This document shows positions 51,967-60,945 of a DNA stretch of 64,000 nucleotides, one piece after another. The stretch is from Polynucleobacter sp. MWH-UH23A (GTDB taxonomy: Bacteria; Pseudomonadota; Gammaproteobacteria; Burkholderiales; Burkholderiaceae), in assembly GCF_040409805.1 (NCBI RefSeq), contig NZ_CP099572.1:1364001-1428000 (forward strand), written 5' to 3'. How positions within the stretch are numbered: position 1 is the stretch's first letter; every line of letters starts with the position of its first letter. The notes beneath the pieces are model-generated. The model was not told the origin of the DNA and did not search any database. It saw only the letters and a program-made list of their open reading frames with translations. A program made the position numbers and the translations under genes.

Positions 51967-52659
51967 ATGCGTTTTACAGAAGATCGCGTTTCTAGCTCAA
52001 ATCCAGAGGAAATTTCTACCGGATCGACAGCCCCAGCTCGTCGAAGGATGAATACAGCCGATCGCAAGCGCCAGATTTTGGATCGCGCCATCCAGTTCTT
52101 TGCGCGCTATGGAATTGATGGTCAACTCCGAAACCTGACAAAAGAATTGGGCGTCACCCATACCCTCCTTTACCACTATTTCCCAACCAAGGACGCACTC
52201 ATTCAAGAGGTGTACAAGGAGGTTTTCGAATCACGTTGGAAGCCTGAGTGGGAGCAACTACTTGATGATGAGAATCTGACGCCCGAAGAGAAATTTATTA
52301 ATTTTTACATCGACTACTCAAACACCGTTCTAACCTATAACTTTGTGAGAATTCTGATTTTCTCGGGTTTAAGTGATCACTCGATTAGCGATCGCTTCTT
52401 TGAGTTAATTCGTTTACGGCTTTTACCAAGACTCATTCGTGAAACTCGTAAATTCTGCAAGCGTCCTTTAACTTCAAAACCAAGTGAACGTGAATTAGAG
52501 TTTTTGATGGGCTTACACGGTGGCATCTTCTACATTGGCATGCGTCGCTGGATCTATGGCCAAGCCATTTATGCAGCAGACATCCCAGATACCCAAGAGG
52601 AAATTATTCGTGATCGCGTTCAATCGTATCTGCAGTCAGCCAAAACAATTTTTGCTTAA
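51967..52659 (+). CDS. TetR/AcrR-family regulator
   Basis: A 230-residue protein with an Arg/Ser-rich N-terminal leader of about 28 residues, then the TetR HTH (KRQILDRAIQFFARYGIDG...LTKELGVTHTLLYHYFPTKDALIQEVY, about 33-83) and a ligand-binding helical domain. It is placed between the two arms of the catabolic island and probably represses both, with the island's substrate or an intermediate as inducer; this is inferred from position. Confidence 0.9.
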   Translation: MRFTEDRVSSSNPEEISTGSTAPARRRMNTADRKRQILDRAIQFFARYGIDGQLRNLTKELGVTHTLLYHYFPTKDALIQEVYKEVFESRWKPEWEQLLDDENLTPEEKFINFYIDYSNTVLTYNFVRILIFSGLSDHSISDRFFELIRLRLLPRLIRETRKFCKRPLTSKPSERELEFLMGLHGGIFYIGMRRWIYGQAIYAADIPDTQEEIIRDRVQSYLQSAKTIFA

Positions 52660-52673
52660 CCAATAAGGAAATC

Positions 52674-53132
52674 ATGTCCAATTTAAGCCTAAATCACTTC
52701 TCCATTCGTAGCCTTGAAATTGAGAAAACATCTGAATTCTTCAGCAAAGTATTGGGCTTAACCGTAGGGCCAAGACCTGAGTTTCCATTTCCTGGTGTTT
52801 GGCTATACAACGGCGATGAAAGCGATTGGGCAAATGCAGTTTTGCATTTAATTGCAATTGATAAAAATGATCCTGATGGCTTAAAGAAATATCTTGGTGA
52901 TCGTGACCCTAGCTCTCTTCATGGTTCTGGTGCCGTAGATCACATTGCATTTTTTGCAAAAGGCTTAGAAGAAAAAATTACGCTACTCAAGTCGCTCAAT
53001 ATTCCTTATCGCGAGCGCACTGTCCCAGTTTTAAAACTTCACCAAATCTTTTTAGATGACCCTAATGGGGTTGTCATTGAGCTTAATTACCCTGCAGCTG
53101 AAAAAGCCGCCCTAGACGCGAAGACTGCCTAA
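52674..53132 (+). CDS. VOC/glyoxalase-family protein
   Basis: A 152-residue vicinal-oxygen-chelate protein with two beta-alpha-beta-beta-beta units. Metal-type residues: His8 (NHFSIR), His in VLHLIA, His in VDHIAFF and Glu in GVVIELNY. It could be an extradiol-type ring-cleavage enzyme, glyoxalase or isomerase. It follows the TetR gene by 14 bases and precedes the FAD monooxygenase by seven, so ring processing is a reasonable inference. Confidence 0.85.
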   Translation: MSNLSLNHFSIRSLEIEKTSEFFSKVLGLTVGPRPEFPFPGVWLYNGDESDWANAVLHLIAIDKNDPDGLKKYLGDRDPSSLHGSGAVDHIAFFAKGLEEKITLLKSLNIPYRERTVPVLKLHQIFLDDPNGVVIELNYPAAEKAALDAKTA

Positions 53133-53139
53133 GAGACTC

Positions 53140-54381
53140 ATGGCAAAAATACTCGTCGTCGGTGGCTCCTTGGGTGGATTGTTTGTGGCAAATATTTTGC
53201 TCAGACAGGGTCACGACATCACCCTGCTTGAGAAGGCAACCGGCTCCTTAGATGGCCGAGGCGCAGGAATTGTTACTCACGATGCCTTGGCGCAAGCTCT
53301 CAAGGCTGCTGGTGTAACCGTAGACCATACGCTTGGTGTACTCGTTTCACAAAGAGTGACACTTGGCAGAGATGGCAATAATTTGGGTGAAATGGAGTTG
53401 CCCCAAGTACTGACATCTTGGAGCAGGCTATATCACATGCTTAAAGAGAGCTTTCCTGCTGAACGCTATCTTCAAGGCAAAGCAGTTAAGTCTCTAACCC
53501 AAAATGCAAATTCTGTACGAGTTCAATGTGAGGATGGCAGCCAATATGAAGCGGAACTCTTAATTGCTTCCGATGGGATTCGCTCAGGAGTCCGGGCACA
53601 AGTTGCGCCAGAGGTCCAACCTGAATATGCAGGATATATCGCATGGCGTGGCGTATGTGATGAGGCATGCCTATCACAACACACTCTAGACACCTTATTT
53701 AATCATTTTGGCTTTTGTCTTCCAGATGGTGAGCAAATGTTGGGCTACCCAGTTGCGGGCTCTGGCAACGACACCCGACCAGGCAAACGTCGTTACAACT
53801 TTGTATGGTATCGACCCGCCTCTCAAGACAAAGAGCTTATTAGCTTGCTCACTGATGACGATGGGCGCTATTACCCCACAGGCATTCCGCCTCTAAAGGT
53901 GTCATGGAAGCATATTGCACATATGCGTCAAGTGGCTCACGAAATATTAGCCCCTCAATACGCCGAGATCCTTGAGAAAACAGCTGCGCCTTTTTTACAA
54001 GCCATCTACGATGTTCGCTCTGAGCAAATCGTATTTGATAGAGTTGCCTTGATGGGTGACGCCGCATTTGTTGGTAGACCACATGTTGGTATGGGCGTTA
54101 CTAAGGCGGGTGATGAGGCCATGGTGATTGCAAAATACATTGCGCAATTAGGCGCCACCCCACAAGCATTGCAAGCCTACAGTGATGAACGCCTCAAATT
54201 AGGACAGCAAGTCGTTGCTAGAGCGCAGTACCTGGGACGCTACATGCAAGCCCAAGGCAGCAAAGGCACAAGGGATACCGATAACCTAAAGCGCAATGCC
54301 AGTACCGTAATGGCGGAAACCGCTATCGATATTAGTGATTTATTAGCACAAGGAAAGGCAGTACCTGAGTCCGCCCACTAA
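53140..54381 (+). CDS. FAD-dependent aromatic-ring monooxygenase
   Basis: A 413-residue class A flavoprotein hydroxylase: ILVVGGSLGGLFVANILLRQGHDITLLEK (4-32) for FAD, the DG motif in LLIASDGIRSGVRAQ, and the GD motif in VALMGDAAFVGRPHVGMG. It resembles 2,6-dihydroxypyridine 3-monooxygenase-type enzymes, in which ring-hydroxylated pyridines or phenols are substrates. It lies in the same operon as a VOC protein and near a molybdenum hydroxylase, a pairing known in N-heterocycle degradation. Confidence 0.88.
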   Translation: MAKILVVGGSLGGLFVANILLRQGHDITLLEKATGSLDGRGAGIVTHDALAQALKAAGVTVDHTLGVLVSQRVTLGRDGNNLGEMELPQVLTSWSRLYHMLKESFPAERYLQGKAVKSLTQNANSVRVQCEDGSQYEAELLIASDGIRSGVRAQVAPEVQPEYAGYIAWRGVCDEACLSQHTLDTLFNHFGFCLPDGEQMLGYPVAGSGNDTRPGKRRYNFVWYRPASQDKELISLLTDDDGRYYPTGIPPLKVSWKHIAHMRQVAHEILAPQYAEILEKTAAPFLQAIYDVRSEQIVFDRVALMGDAAFVGRPHVGMGVTKAGDEAMVIAKYIAQLGATPQALQAYSDERLKLGQQVVARAQYLGRYMQAQGSKGTRDTDNLKRNASTVMAETAIDISDLLAQGKAVPESAH

Positions 54382-54453
54382 CAAGAGCGCATTCAGTTAA
54401 GATTTAGAAAACCAAAAGAAGTTCATTCAAACCAGTTTTTGGAGGAGACAAGC

Positions 54454-55689
54454 ATGAAACAAAAAGTAACGAATCAAACTAGAAGAAAGATGTTAATCGG
54501 CGGTGCAGCAGCTGCAAGCACACCACTTTGGCTCAACGTAGCTAATGCCCAAGCCGATACTATCAAGATTGGCTTTCCAACACCTTTAACTGGTCCATTC
54601 TCGGCGGAAGCGCAAGACCAGGTTAAGGCAGCTGAGTTGGCTATTAAAGAATTTAATGATGCCGGCGGTTTCAATGGTCGTAAAGCGGAACTTTTAGTTC
54701 GTGATGACAAACTTAATCCAGGCGAAGCGGCAACTCGCACGCTTGAACTCATCGAAAAAGATAAAGTGAATTATGTAGTGGGCTCACTCTCTGCAGCGAC
54801 TCAACTATCTATCAATGCAGTATGCAAAGAACGTAAAGTACTTTTTAATTCTATTAGCCAATCCGATGCGATTAATGAAGCGAAAGATTGGAGTATCTAT
54901 ACATTCCACGAATCTTTAAACCCAACGATGACAGCTGGCGCTGTGGCGCGTTACTCCATTCCACGCTATGGCAAGAAGATTGTTTTCTTAACTGCTGACT
55001 ATGCTTATGGCCATGAAATGGTTCGCGCATTTGAACGTGCAGGCAAAGAATTAGGTGCAACCACCCTTGCTGATATCCGCCATCCATTAGGCGCTTCAGA
55101 CTATTCAGCATTCTTGCCACGCATCAAAGCACTAAATCCAGATATCTTGGTGCTCTGTAATTTTGGTCGCGATTTAGTGAATGCCGCAAAACAATGTACT
55201 GACTTTGGCCTGAAGTCCAGCATGAAGATTGTGACGCCAGTATTGCTTTACACCGCTCGTCTTGCAGGCGGTCCAGAAGCGTTTGAAGGCATTCTTGGGG
55301 GAACTGGCTACTACTGGGGCTTAGAGGATCGCATTCCTACAGCCAAAGCATTTAATGACGCTTTCCGCAAAATGTATAACGGCTCAGTTCCATCAGACTA
55401 CGGTGCATTGGGATATGCTGGTATTAAGAGCGTGCTCGCTTCAATCAAGATTGCGAAGTCGACCGAGACTATGAAAGTTATCTCGGCCATGGAAAATCTG
55501 AAGTATGACTGGTATAAAGGTCCTGAGTACTATCGCAAATGTGACCATCAAGCCGTTCAAACTGTCATCATCGTGGAATCTAAATCGAAAAATATGAAAG
55601 ATAAATACGATGTCTTCAATATCTTGACGATTGAACCTACCACCGAGAAAAACATGCGCACCTGCGCAGAGTTAGGCCACAAAGCCTAA
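54454..55689 (+). CDS. Liv-type ABC substrate-binding protein
   Basis: A 411-residue family 5/6 periplasmic receptor. ATG 54454 has GGAGGAG upstream. The signal peptide contains a twin-arginine-like RRKMLIGGAAAA and ends NVANAQ. Receptor features: GFPTPLTGPFSAEAQDQVKAAELA, DDKLNPGEAATRTLELIE. In this context it probably imports an aromatic or N-heterocyclic acid rather than a branched-chain amino acid. A hairpin follows before the permease genes. Confidence 0.9.
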   Translation: MKQKVTNQTRRKMLIGGAAAASTPLWLNVANAQADTIKIGFPTPLTGPFSAEAQDQVKAAELAIKEFNDAGGFNGRKAELLVRDDKLNPGEAATRTLELIEKDKVNYVVGSLSAATQLSINAVCKERKVLFNSISQSDAINEAKDWSIYTFHESLNPTMTAGAVARYSIPRYGKKIVFLTADYAYGHEMVRAFERAGKELGATTLADIRHPLGASDYSAFLPRIKALNPDILVLCNFGRDLVNAAKQCTDFGLKSSMKIVTPVLLYTARLAGGPEAFEGILGGTGYYWGLEDRIPTAKAFNDAFRKMYNGSVPSDYGALGYAGIKSVLASIKIAKSTETMKVISAMENLKYDWYKGPEYYRKCDHQAVQTVIIVESKSKNMKDKYDVFNILTIEPTTEKNMRTCAELGHKA

Positions 55690-55699
55690 TACCTAAATC

Positions 55700-55723
55700 A
55701 GAGAAGGTCACGCGACCTTCTCT
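55700..55723 (+). other. intercistronic hairpin after the binding-protein gene
   Basis: The 10-bp stem AGAGAAGGTC/GACCTTCTCT with loop ACGC has no U-run behind it. Such hairpins stabilise the upstream message and reduce read-through, so that binding protein exceeds permease. Confidence 0.65.
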
Positions 55724-55757
55724 GCCCCCCTCTCTTTAATTTAGATTGGGGAGAATT

Positions 55758-56654
55758 TTGAGTACATTTATGACTGGTCTGACATTTGAACTTTTCTGTA
55801 TGCAGCTGCTTACGGGCGTCGCCTTGGGTAGCATTTATGCTCTTCTAGCATTGGGTTTGTGCCTCATTTTTGGCATGCTCAATGTAGTCAACTTCGCTCA
55901 CGGCGCATTTTTTATGGTGGGCGCATTTTTAGGCGTTTACTTCCTTGGCGTAACAGGAAACTTTTGGTTTAGTCTTCTGCTAACGCCAATTCTTACTGGT
56001 TGTCTTGGTCTGCTGACTGAACGCTTCTTGGTAAGACCTCTTTACGGTCGAGGCTTAGACTACCCATTACTGCTCACCTTCGGTCTTTCATATGTATTGA
56101 TTGAAGTGATGCGGATCACATTTGGTATTGAAGGCTTGCCTTCAATCACGCCAGATGGACTAGGTGGATCAATCAACGTAGGTATTGGATACTTTCCAAA
56201 ATATAGACTCTTCTTAATTGGCGCAACTGCACTCATTATTTTGGGTATATGGTTTCTTATTCAAAAAACCCGTTACGGCCTGATTATCAAAGCTGGCGCT
56301 GCCGATCAAGAGATCGTCAAGGTTCTAGGAGTCGATATTGCCAAAGTTTGGCTATTAGTCTTTGGTTTAGGCTGCGCGATTGCGGGACTTTCCGGAATCC
56401 TGGCATCCCCCACTCGTTCAGTCAATCCAGAAATGGGCGTTCCTATTCTGGCTGAATCTTTTGTGGTAACTGTTGTTGGAGGCATGGGCTCTCCAGTAGG
56501 TGCAGTTGTTGCTGGTTTATTGGTCGGCGTTGTGTACAGCATGACTTCTCTATTTTTTCCCGACCTTGCAGAGCTTTCCATTTTTGTACTGATGGCAGTG
56601 GTTTTATTAATTCGACCACAAGGGCTCTTTGGCAAAGCGGGGGCAATGGGCTAA
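55758..56654 (+). CDS. livH: Liv-type ABC permease (LivH-like)
   Basis: A 298-residue inner-membrane permease of the branched-chain family: GVALGSIYALLALGLCLIFGMLNVVNFAHGAFFMVGA near the N-terminus and the EAA-like GCAIAGLSGILASP...FVVTVVGGMGSPVGAVVAGL. A TTG start at 55758 with GGGGAG four bases upstream is chosen; ATG 55770 is the alternative. It pairs with the LivM-like subunit 15 bases downstream. Confidence 0.9.
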   Translation: MSTFMTGLTFELFCMQLLTGVALGSIYALLALGLCLIFGMLNVVNFAHGAFFMVGAFLGVYFLGVTGNFWFSLLLTPILTGCLGLLTERFLVRPLYGRGLDYPLLLTFGLSYVLIEVMRITFGIEGLPSITPDGLGGSINVGIGYFPKYRLFLIGATALIILGIWFLIQKTRYGLIIKAGAADQEIVKVLGVDIAKVWLLVFGLGCAIAGLSGILASPTRSVNPEMGVPILAESFVVTVVGGMGSPVGAVVAGLLVGVVYSMTSLFFPDLAELSIFVLMAVVLLIRPQGLFGKAGAMG

Positions 56655-56669
56655 TAGCCTCGTCAATCT

Positions 56670-57629
56670 ATGAATTCATTATTTCAACTTATTGCTCGTA
56701 ACCGTGTTTTAGCAAGCACGATATTTTTAGCAATCTTTCCATTCATCATGCCCTATGAGGCATTGGCAATCAATATCCTAATCTTTGGCTTGTTTGCCAT
56801 GGGCTTCAACCTTTTGTTTGGTTATATGGGCCTACTCTCCTTTGGTCATGCTGCTTTTCTTGGAATTGGCAGCTACCTTACTGGAATCGGTATTGTTCAC
56901 TATGGCTTGCCATGGGGTGTCGCAATCCTCACTGGAGTAATTGGTGCCGCTATCGGCGGCCTCATTATGGGATTCCTGGCCATCCGAACAAGAGGAATTT
57001 ATTTCTCGATGGTAACTTTAGCCCTAGGACAAATTGTTTATTACATTTTCTATAAAGCAGAAAGTCTGACAGGTGGAGAAAACGGTTTGCGAGGTGTTCG
57101 CGTGGACCCATTCAATGTGCTTGGAATACCTGTAGATTTTCTTAACCCTATGGTGAAGTACTACATCATTTTATTCTTTGTGGTGCTTGCCATTTGGTTG
57201 ATTTCTCGGATTCTGAACTCGCCACTAGGGGCTGTTATGGAAGCCATACGTGAGAACGAAAAACGAGCAGCCGCATGTGGCTTTGATGTAGCCAAAACAA
57301 AGCTTTTGGTGTTTGTTCTGTCCGCCGGAATTTGCGGTTTAGCGGGTTCATTGCGCGCACTCCACCTTTCTATCGTGCCAATTGACTCACTGCACTATTT
57401 GCAATCAGGACAAGCCGTGATGATGAGCATCCTAGGCGGTATGGGAACTTTCTTCGGCCCCTTTGTGGGCGCAGCAGTCATGCTGTATTTAGAGGATGTC
57501 GTTACCACCTTTACAAAACACTGGATGGCGGTGGTTGGCTTGGTATTTATGTTCTTTGTGCTGTTCTTCCCCAAGGGAATTTGGGGAACTATTTTGAGCA
57601 AGCTACAAATTAATCAGGATTCAAAATAA
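56670..57629 (+). CDS. livM: Liv-type ABC permease (LivM-like)
   Basis: A 319-residue permease: LLFGYMGLLSFGHAAFLGIGSYLTG (about 48-72), RTRGIYFSMVTLALGQIVYY and the cytoplasmic loop LLVFVLSAGICGLAGSLRAL...SGQAVMMSILGGMGTFFGPFVGA. It completes the membrane pore with the LivH-like subunit. Its TAA overlaps the ATG of the ATPase gene by one base. Confidence 0.92.
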   Translation: MNSLFQLIARNRVLASTIFLAIFPFIMPYEALAINILIFGLFAMGFNLLFGYMGLLSFGHAAFLGIGSYLTGIGIVHYGLPWGVAILTGVIGAAIGGLIMGFLAIRTRGIYFSMVTLALGQIVYYIFYKAESLTGGENGLRGVRVDPFNVLGIPVDFLNPMVKYYIILFFVVLAIWLISRILNSPLGAVMEAIRENEKRAAACGFDVAKTKLLVFVLSAGICGLAGSLRALHLSIVPIDSLHYLQSGQAVMMSILGGMGTFFGPFVGAAVMLYLEDVVTTFTKHWMAVVGLVFMFFVLFFPKGIWGTILSKLQINQDSK

Positions 57630-58384
57630 TGAACAGCGTATCTACAACACCTATTCTTGAGGCGCGCAATGTCAGCAAAAGCTTTGGAAAATTCAAGGCT
57701 CTACAGAACGTTTCAACAAGCTTCATGCCAGGCACCCTTACTGCAATTATTGGCCCCAACGGTGCTGGTAAAAGTACTTTCTTTAATGTCTTAAGTGGCG
57801 CGTTTCCTCCATCAAGCGGTCAGATCCTATTTAACGGCAAAGATATCACCGGCATGCAGCAACATGAATTTGCGCGCATCGGCATTTCTAAGAGCTTCCA
57901 GATTACCAATGTATTTAAGCAACTCAGTGTTCATGAGAATGTTCGGGTTGCCGCCCAAATGGAGACGGCTCGCTATAACTTCCTGCGAAACGCGCAGTCT
58001 TATCCTGGGCCCATTGAAATAGCCGATCAACTATTAGAGCGCGTCAACTTACAGCAGCTCCGCAATAAGAGAACAGGTGATTTAGCTCATGGCCAACAAC
58101 GCGCCCTAGAAATTGCGATGGCTTTGGCTTGTAATCCAAGCCTACTCCTCCTAGATGAGCCGACTGCTGGAATGTCTCCAGAAGAAACGCTTGTCATGAT
58201 GGAGCTGATTCGCACATTGGCAAATGAACGCACGGTGATTTTGGTTGAACACAAAATGAAACTCATTATGGGTCTATGTAAACGGATCATCGTTCTGCAC
58301 CATGGGGAATTTCTGGCCGAAGGCACCCCTGAGGAAATTCAAAATAATGCCGAAGTACGACGCGTCTATCTCGGCCAAGGTTAA
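57629..58384 (+). CDS. livG: Liv-type ABC ATPase (LivG-like)
   Basis: A 251-residue ATPase: Walker A GPNGAGKST (about 43-51), signature LAHGQQRALEIAMAL (a variant of LSGGQ), Walker B LLLLDEPTAGMSPEE, and the His switch in VILVEHKM. It forms a heterodimer with the LivF-like ATPase on the permease pair. The gene is translationally coupled to livM. Confidence 0.94.
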   Translation: MNSVSTTPILEARNVSKSFGKFKALQNVSTSFMPGTLTAIIGPNGAGKSTFFNVLSGAFPPSSGQILFNGKDITGMQQHEFARIGISKSFQITNVFKQLSVHENVRVAAQMETARYNFLRNAQSYPGPIEIADQLLERVNLQQLRNKRTGDLAHGQQRALEIAMALACNPSLLLLDEPTAGMSPEETLVMMELIRTLANERTVILVEHKMKLIMGLCKRIIVLHHGEFLAEGTPEEIQNNAEVRRVYLGQG

Positions 58385-58398
58385 TTCGAAAGCTATTT

Positions 58399-59103
58399 AT
58401 GCTGCATATTGAAAACTTAAACGCATGGTATGACCGTAGTCATGTACTTCAAGGCATTTCTTTGCAAGTGAATAAGGGTGAAATTGTTACCCTCATGGGG
58501 CGCAATGGTGCCGGTAAAACCACCACTTTGCGATCCCTCATGGGTCTTCTATCAAAGCGTCAAGGAAAGGCTTCTATTGATGGAATCTCTTTTCTAGATT
58601 TTCCAGCGCACCAACGCTTTCACCTCGGGCTTGCTTATGTTCCAGAAGATCGCCGCATTGTTCCAGGGCTAACCGTTAAAGAAAATCTCGAATTGGGTGT
58701 GATTGCCCAAAAGAATAAAGGCGACATGTCTGCCCTAGTGGACGAAATTGCTGAAACCTTCCCAAGGCTAAAAGAGCGACTTCATCAAGATGGAACTTCT
58801 ATGTCAGGCGGAGAGCAACAGATGTTAGCGATTGCACGCGCCATGATTGCTAAGCCCAAAGTCATTTTGCTAGACGAGCCCTCAGAAGGCATCATGCCAG
58901 TGCTCGTTGATGAAATGTTTGAACTATTTGCCAAACTTAAGCAACAAGGCCTTACTATTTTGCTGGTAGAGCAGAACGTACAACAAGCGCTAAAAATTTC
59001 TGATCGCGCCTATATTCTGGATCAAGGTGAAATTGTTTTCCATGACACTGCGCAGAATCTCCTCAATAACGATGAGATTCAACAGAAATACTGCGCCGTC
59101 TAA
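58399..59103 (+). CDS. livF: Liv-type ABC ATPase (LivF-like)
   Basis: A 234-residue ATPase with Walker A GRNGAGKTT, an SYVPEDRRIVPGLTV-type LivF segment (AYVPEDRRIVPG), signature MSGGEQQMLAIARAM, and Walker B VILLDEPSEGIMPV. It closes the importer operon, which runs from the TetR gene on the plus strand. Confidence 0.94.
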   Translation: MLHIENLNAWYDRSHVLQGISLQVNKGEIVTLMGRNGAGKTTTLRSLMGLLSKRQGKASIDGISFLDFPAHQRFHLGLAYVPEDRRIVPGLTVKENLELGVIAQKNKGDMSALVDEIAETFPRLKERLHQDGTSMSGGEQQMLAIARAMIAKPKVILLDEPSEGIMPVLVDEMFELFAKLKQQGLTILLVEQNVQQALKISDRAYILDQGEIVFHDTAQNLLNNDEIQQKYCAV

Positions 59104-59112
59104 TTTCTTTTG

Positions 59113-59619
59113 CTAAATTAAATGTAGCCAACGCCCCAGCTGGTGCCAAAAGCTCTCTGGCACCAGTGTTAGCAACCAAGTCATCGTTAGGTAGCGTAAC
59201 AACTTCCCGATAAACATATAAATTAAACAGGGTTGCCATGCCAACTTAAGCCACCCTGCCGCCAGACATAAAGGGTCGCCAAAACCTGGTAGCCACGAAA
59301 GCAACAATATCTTTGGACCCCAATCTTCCAACCACACTTTTAACTTGGTATTTTTGGGATCCCCAACGGATTTCATGCCCTGACGTGCAAGGTATCCAAG
59401 CCACCAGTCCAACATACCACCTAAGGTATTACCAACTGTTGCAACCATAATGGCTACCCAGTACAACTGAGGATTGAGAGTGATATAGCCGAATAAGATT
59501 GGCTCTGACCCAACAGGTAATAACGTTGCAGAAACAAAGGCACTAATGAATACCGCCGGCAAGCCCACTGAGGGCATGCCGAACCATGCAAAAAAGTGCT
59601 GAAGTGCTTGTTCTATCAA
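59113..59619 (-). CDS. YqaA-family (DedA/SNARE-associated-like) membrane protein
   Basis: A 168-residue protein with four to five membrane helices. Features: VFISAFVSATLLPVGSEPILFGYI, the NTLGGMLDWWLGYLARQG loop and WLPGFGDPLCLAAGWLKL, as in YqaA. The DedA superfamily contributes to membrane lipid flipping and potential homeostasis; the role of YqaA itself is unclear. It is convergent with livF, nine bases apart. Confidence 0.88.
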   Translation of the reverse strand: MIEQALQHFFAWFGMPSVGLPAVFISAFVSATLLPVGSEPILFGYITLNPQLYWVAIMVATVGNTLGGMLDWWLGYLARQGMKSVGDPKNTKLKVWLEDWGPKILLLSWLPGFGDPLCLAAGWLKLAWQPCLIYMFIGKLLRYLTMTWLLTLVPESFWHQLGRWLHLI

Positions 59620-59763
59620 GCAAAAACTCCGGATTTTTTCAAAAGAGAACTACTTTCGTATTGGATGTCTTCATTTTAAGCTCAAGCAAGCTGATGCATT
59701 CCTCATGATTTTCAAATCTTGCTTAAACTAATGGTTTGCACCCAATTACTACAGAAATCCACT

Positions 59764-60933
59764 ATGAACCACCCCATTCCAAAGCCCGATCAATACCAAG
59801 AAATGCGTGAAGCATTGCGCGATTTATGCGGGAGCTTTGATTCGGCTTACTGGCAAAAGATTGACCATGAACGAGATTACCCAGAAGCATTTGTGGATGC
59901 GATGGCGCAAGCAGGTTGGTTGGCAGCTTTAATTCCAGAAGAATATGGTGGCTCAGGATTGGGACTAGCTGAAGCTTCGGTGATTATGGAAGAGATTAAC
60001 TTTGCTGGCGGTAATGCAGGCTCATGTCACGGTCAGATGTACAACATGGGTACCTTATTGCGCCACGGCTCTGACGCACAAAAGAAACTCTACCTACCCA
60101 AGATCGCCACTGGTGAATTGCGTCTACAAACCATGGCTGTTACTGAGCCAACCACTGGCACAGATACCACCAAGCTCAAAACCACCGCCGTCAAAAAGGG
60201 TGATAAATATGTAGTGAATGGTCAGAAAGTATGGATCTCTCGTATTCAGCACTCTGATTTGATGATCCTACTAGCAAGAACTACTCCACTAGCAGAGGTC
60301 ACTAAAAAGTCTGAAGGTATGTCGATCTTTATCGTCGACCTCAAAGAGGCAATTGGTAAAGGCATGACTATTCAACCGATTGCTAACATGGTTAATCATG
60401 AAACCAATGAAGTCTTCTTTGATAACCTAGAAATCCCCGCCGAGAATTTGATTGGCGAGGAAGGCAAAGGGTTTAAATACATCCTTGATGGCCTCAATGC
60501 TGAGCGTACACTGATTGCAGCAGAGTGCATTGGTGATGCCTACTGGTTTGTTGATAAAGCTCGTCGCTACGCCAATGAACGCGTAGTATTTGATCGTCCA
60601 ATTGGTAAAAACCAAGGCATTCAGTTTCCCATTGCAGATTCTTATATCGAAACAGAAGCAGCAAATCTCATGCGCTTTAAAGCTTGTGAGCTATTTGATG
60701 CCAAGCAGCAGTGCGGTGCCGAGGCAAATATGGCTAAGTATTTGGCTGCTAAAGCCTCTTGGGAAGCGGCCAACGTATGTTTGCAAACCCATGGTGGCTT
60801 TGGCTTTGCTAATGAGTATGACGTTGAACGCAAGTTCCGTGAGACACGCCTCTATCAAGTTGCACCAATCTCAACAAACTTAATCTACTCCTATGTTGCC
60901 GAGCATATTCTCGGTCTCCCAAGATCCTTCTAA
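59764..60933 (+). CDS. acyl-CoA dehydrogenase-family flavoprotein
   Basis: A 389-residue protein with the acyl-CoA dehydrogenase fold: IPEEYGGSGLGLAEASVIMEEI, MAVTEPTTGTDTTKLKTTA, VWISRIQHSDLMILLARTT, VVFDRPIGKNQGIQFPIAD and QTHGGFGFANEYDVERKFRETRLYQVAPISTN. At the usual catalytic YEGT the sequence is YQVAP, with no Glu. It starts at ATG 59764; an open frame continues 15 codons upstream. It lies 12 bases before a CoA transferase gene. Confidence 0.9.
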   Translation: MNHPIPKPDQYQEMREALRDLCGSFDSAYWQKIDHERDYPEAFVDAMAQAGWLAALIPEEYGGSGLGLAEASVIMEEINFAGGNAGSCHGQMYNMGTLLRHGSDAQKKLYLPKIATGELRLQTMAVTEPTTGTDTTKLKTTAVKKGDKYVVNGQKVWISRIQHSDLMILLARTTPLAEVTKKSEGMSIFIVDLKEAIGKGMTIQPIANMVNHETNEVFFDNLEIPAENLIGEEGKGFKYILDGLNAERTLIAAECIGDAYWFVDKARRYANERVVFDRPIGKNQGIQFPIADSYIETEAANLMRFKACELFDAKQQCGAEANMAKYLAAKASWEAANVCLQTHGGFGFANEYDVERKFRETRLYQVAPISTNLIYSYVAEHILGLPRSF

Positions 60934-60945
60934 TCAAAAGTAAAT

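Noticed and set aside
56306..56635. 109-codon minus-strand frame
   Set aside because: It is antisense to the LivH-like gene and Thr/Pro-rich, as expected for the reverse of a membrane protein gene.
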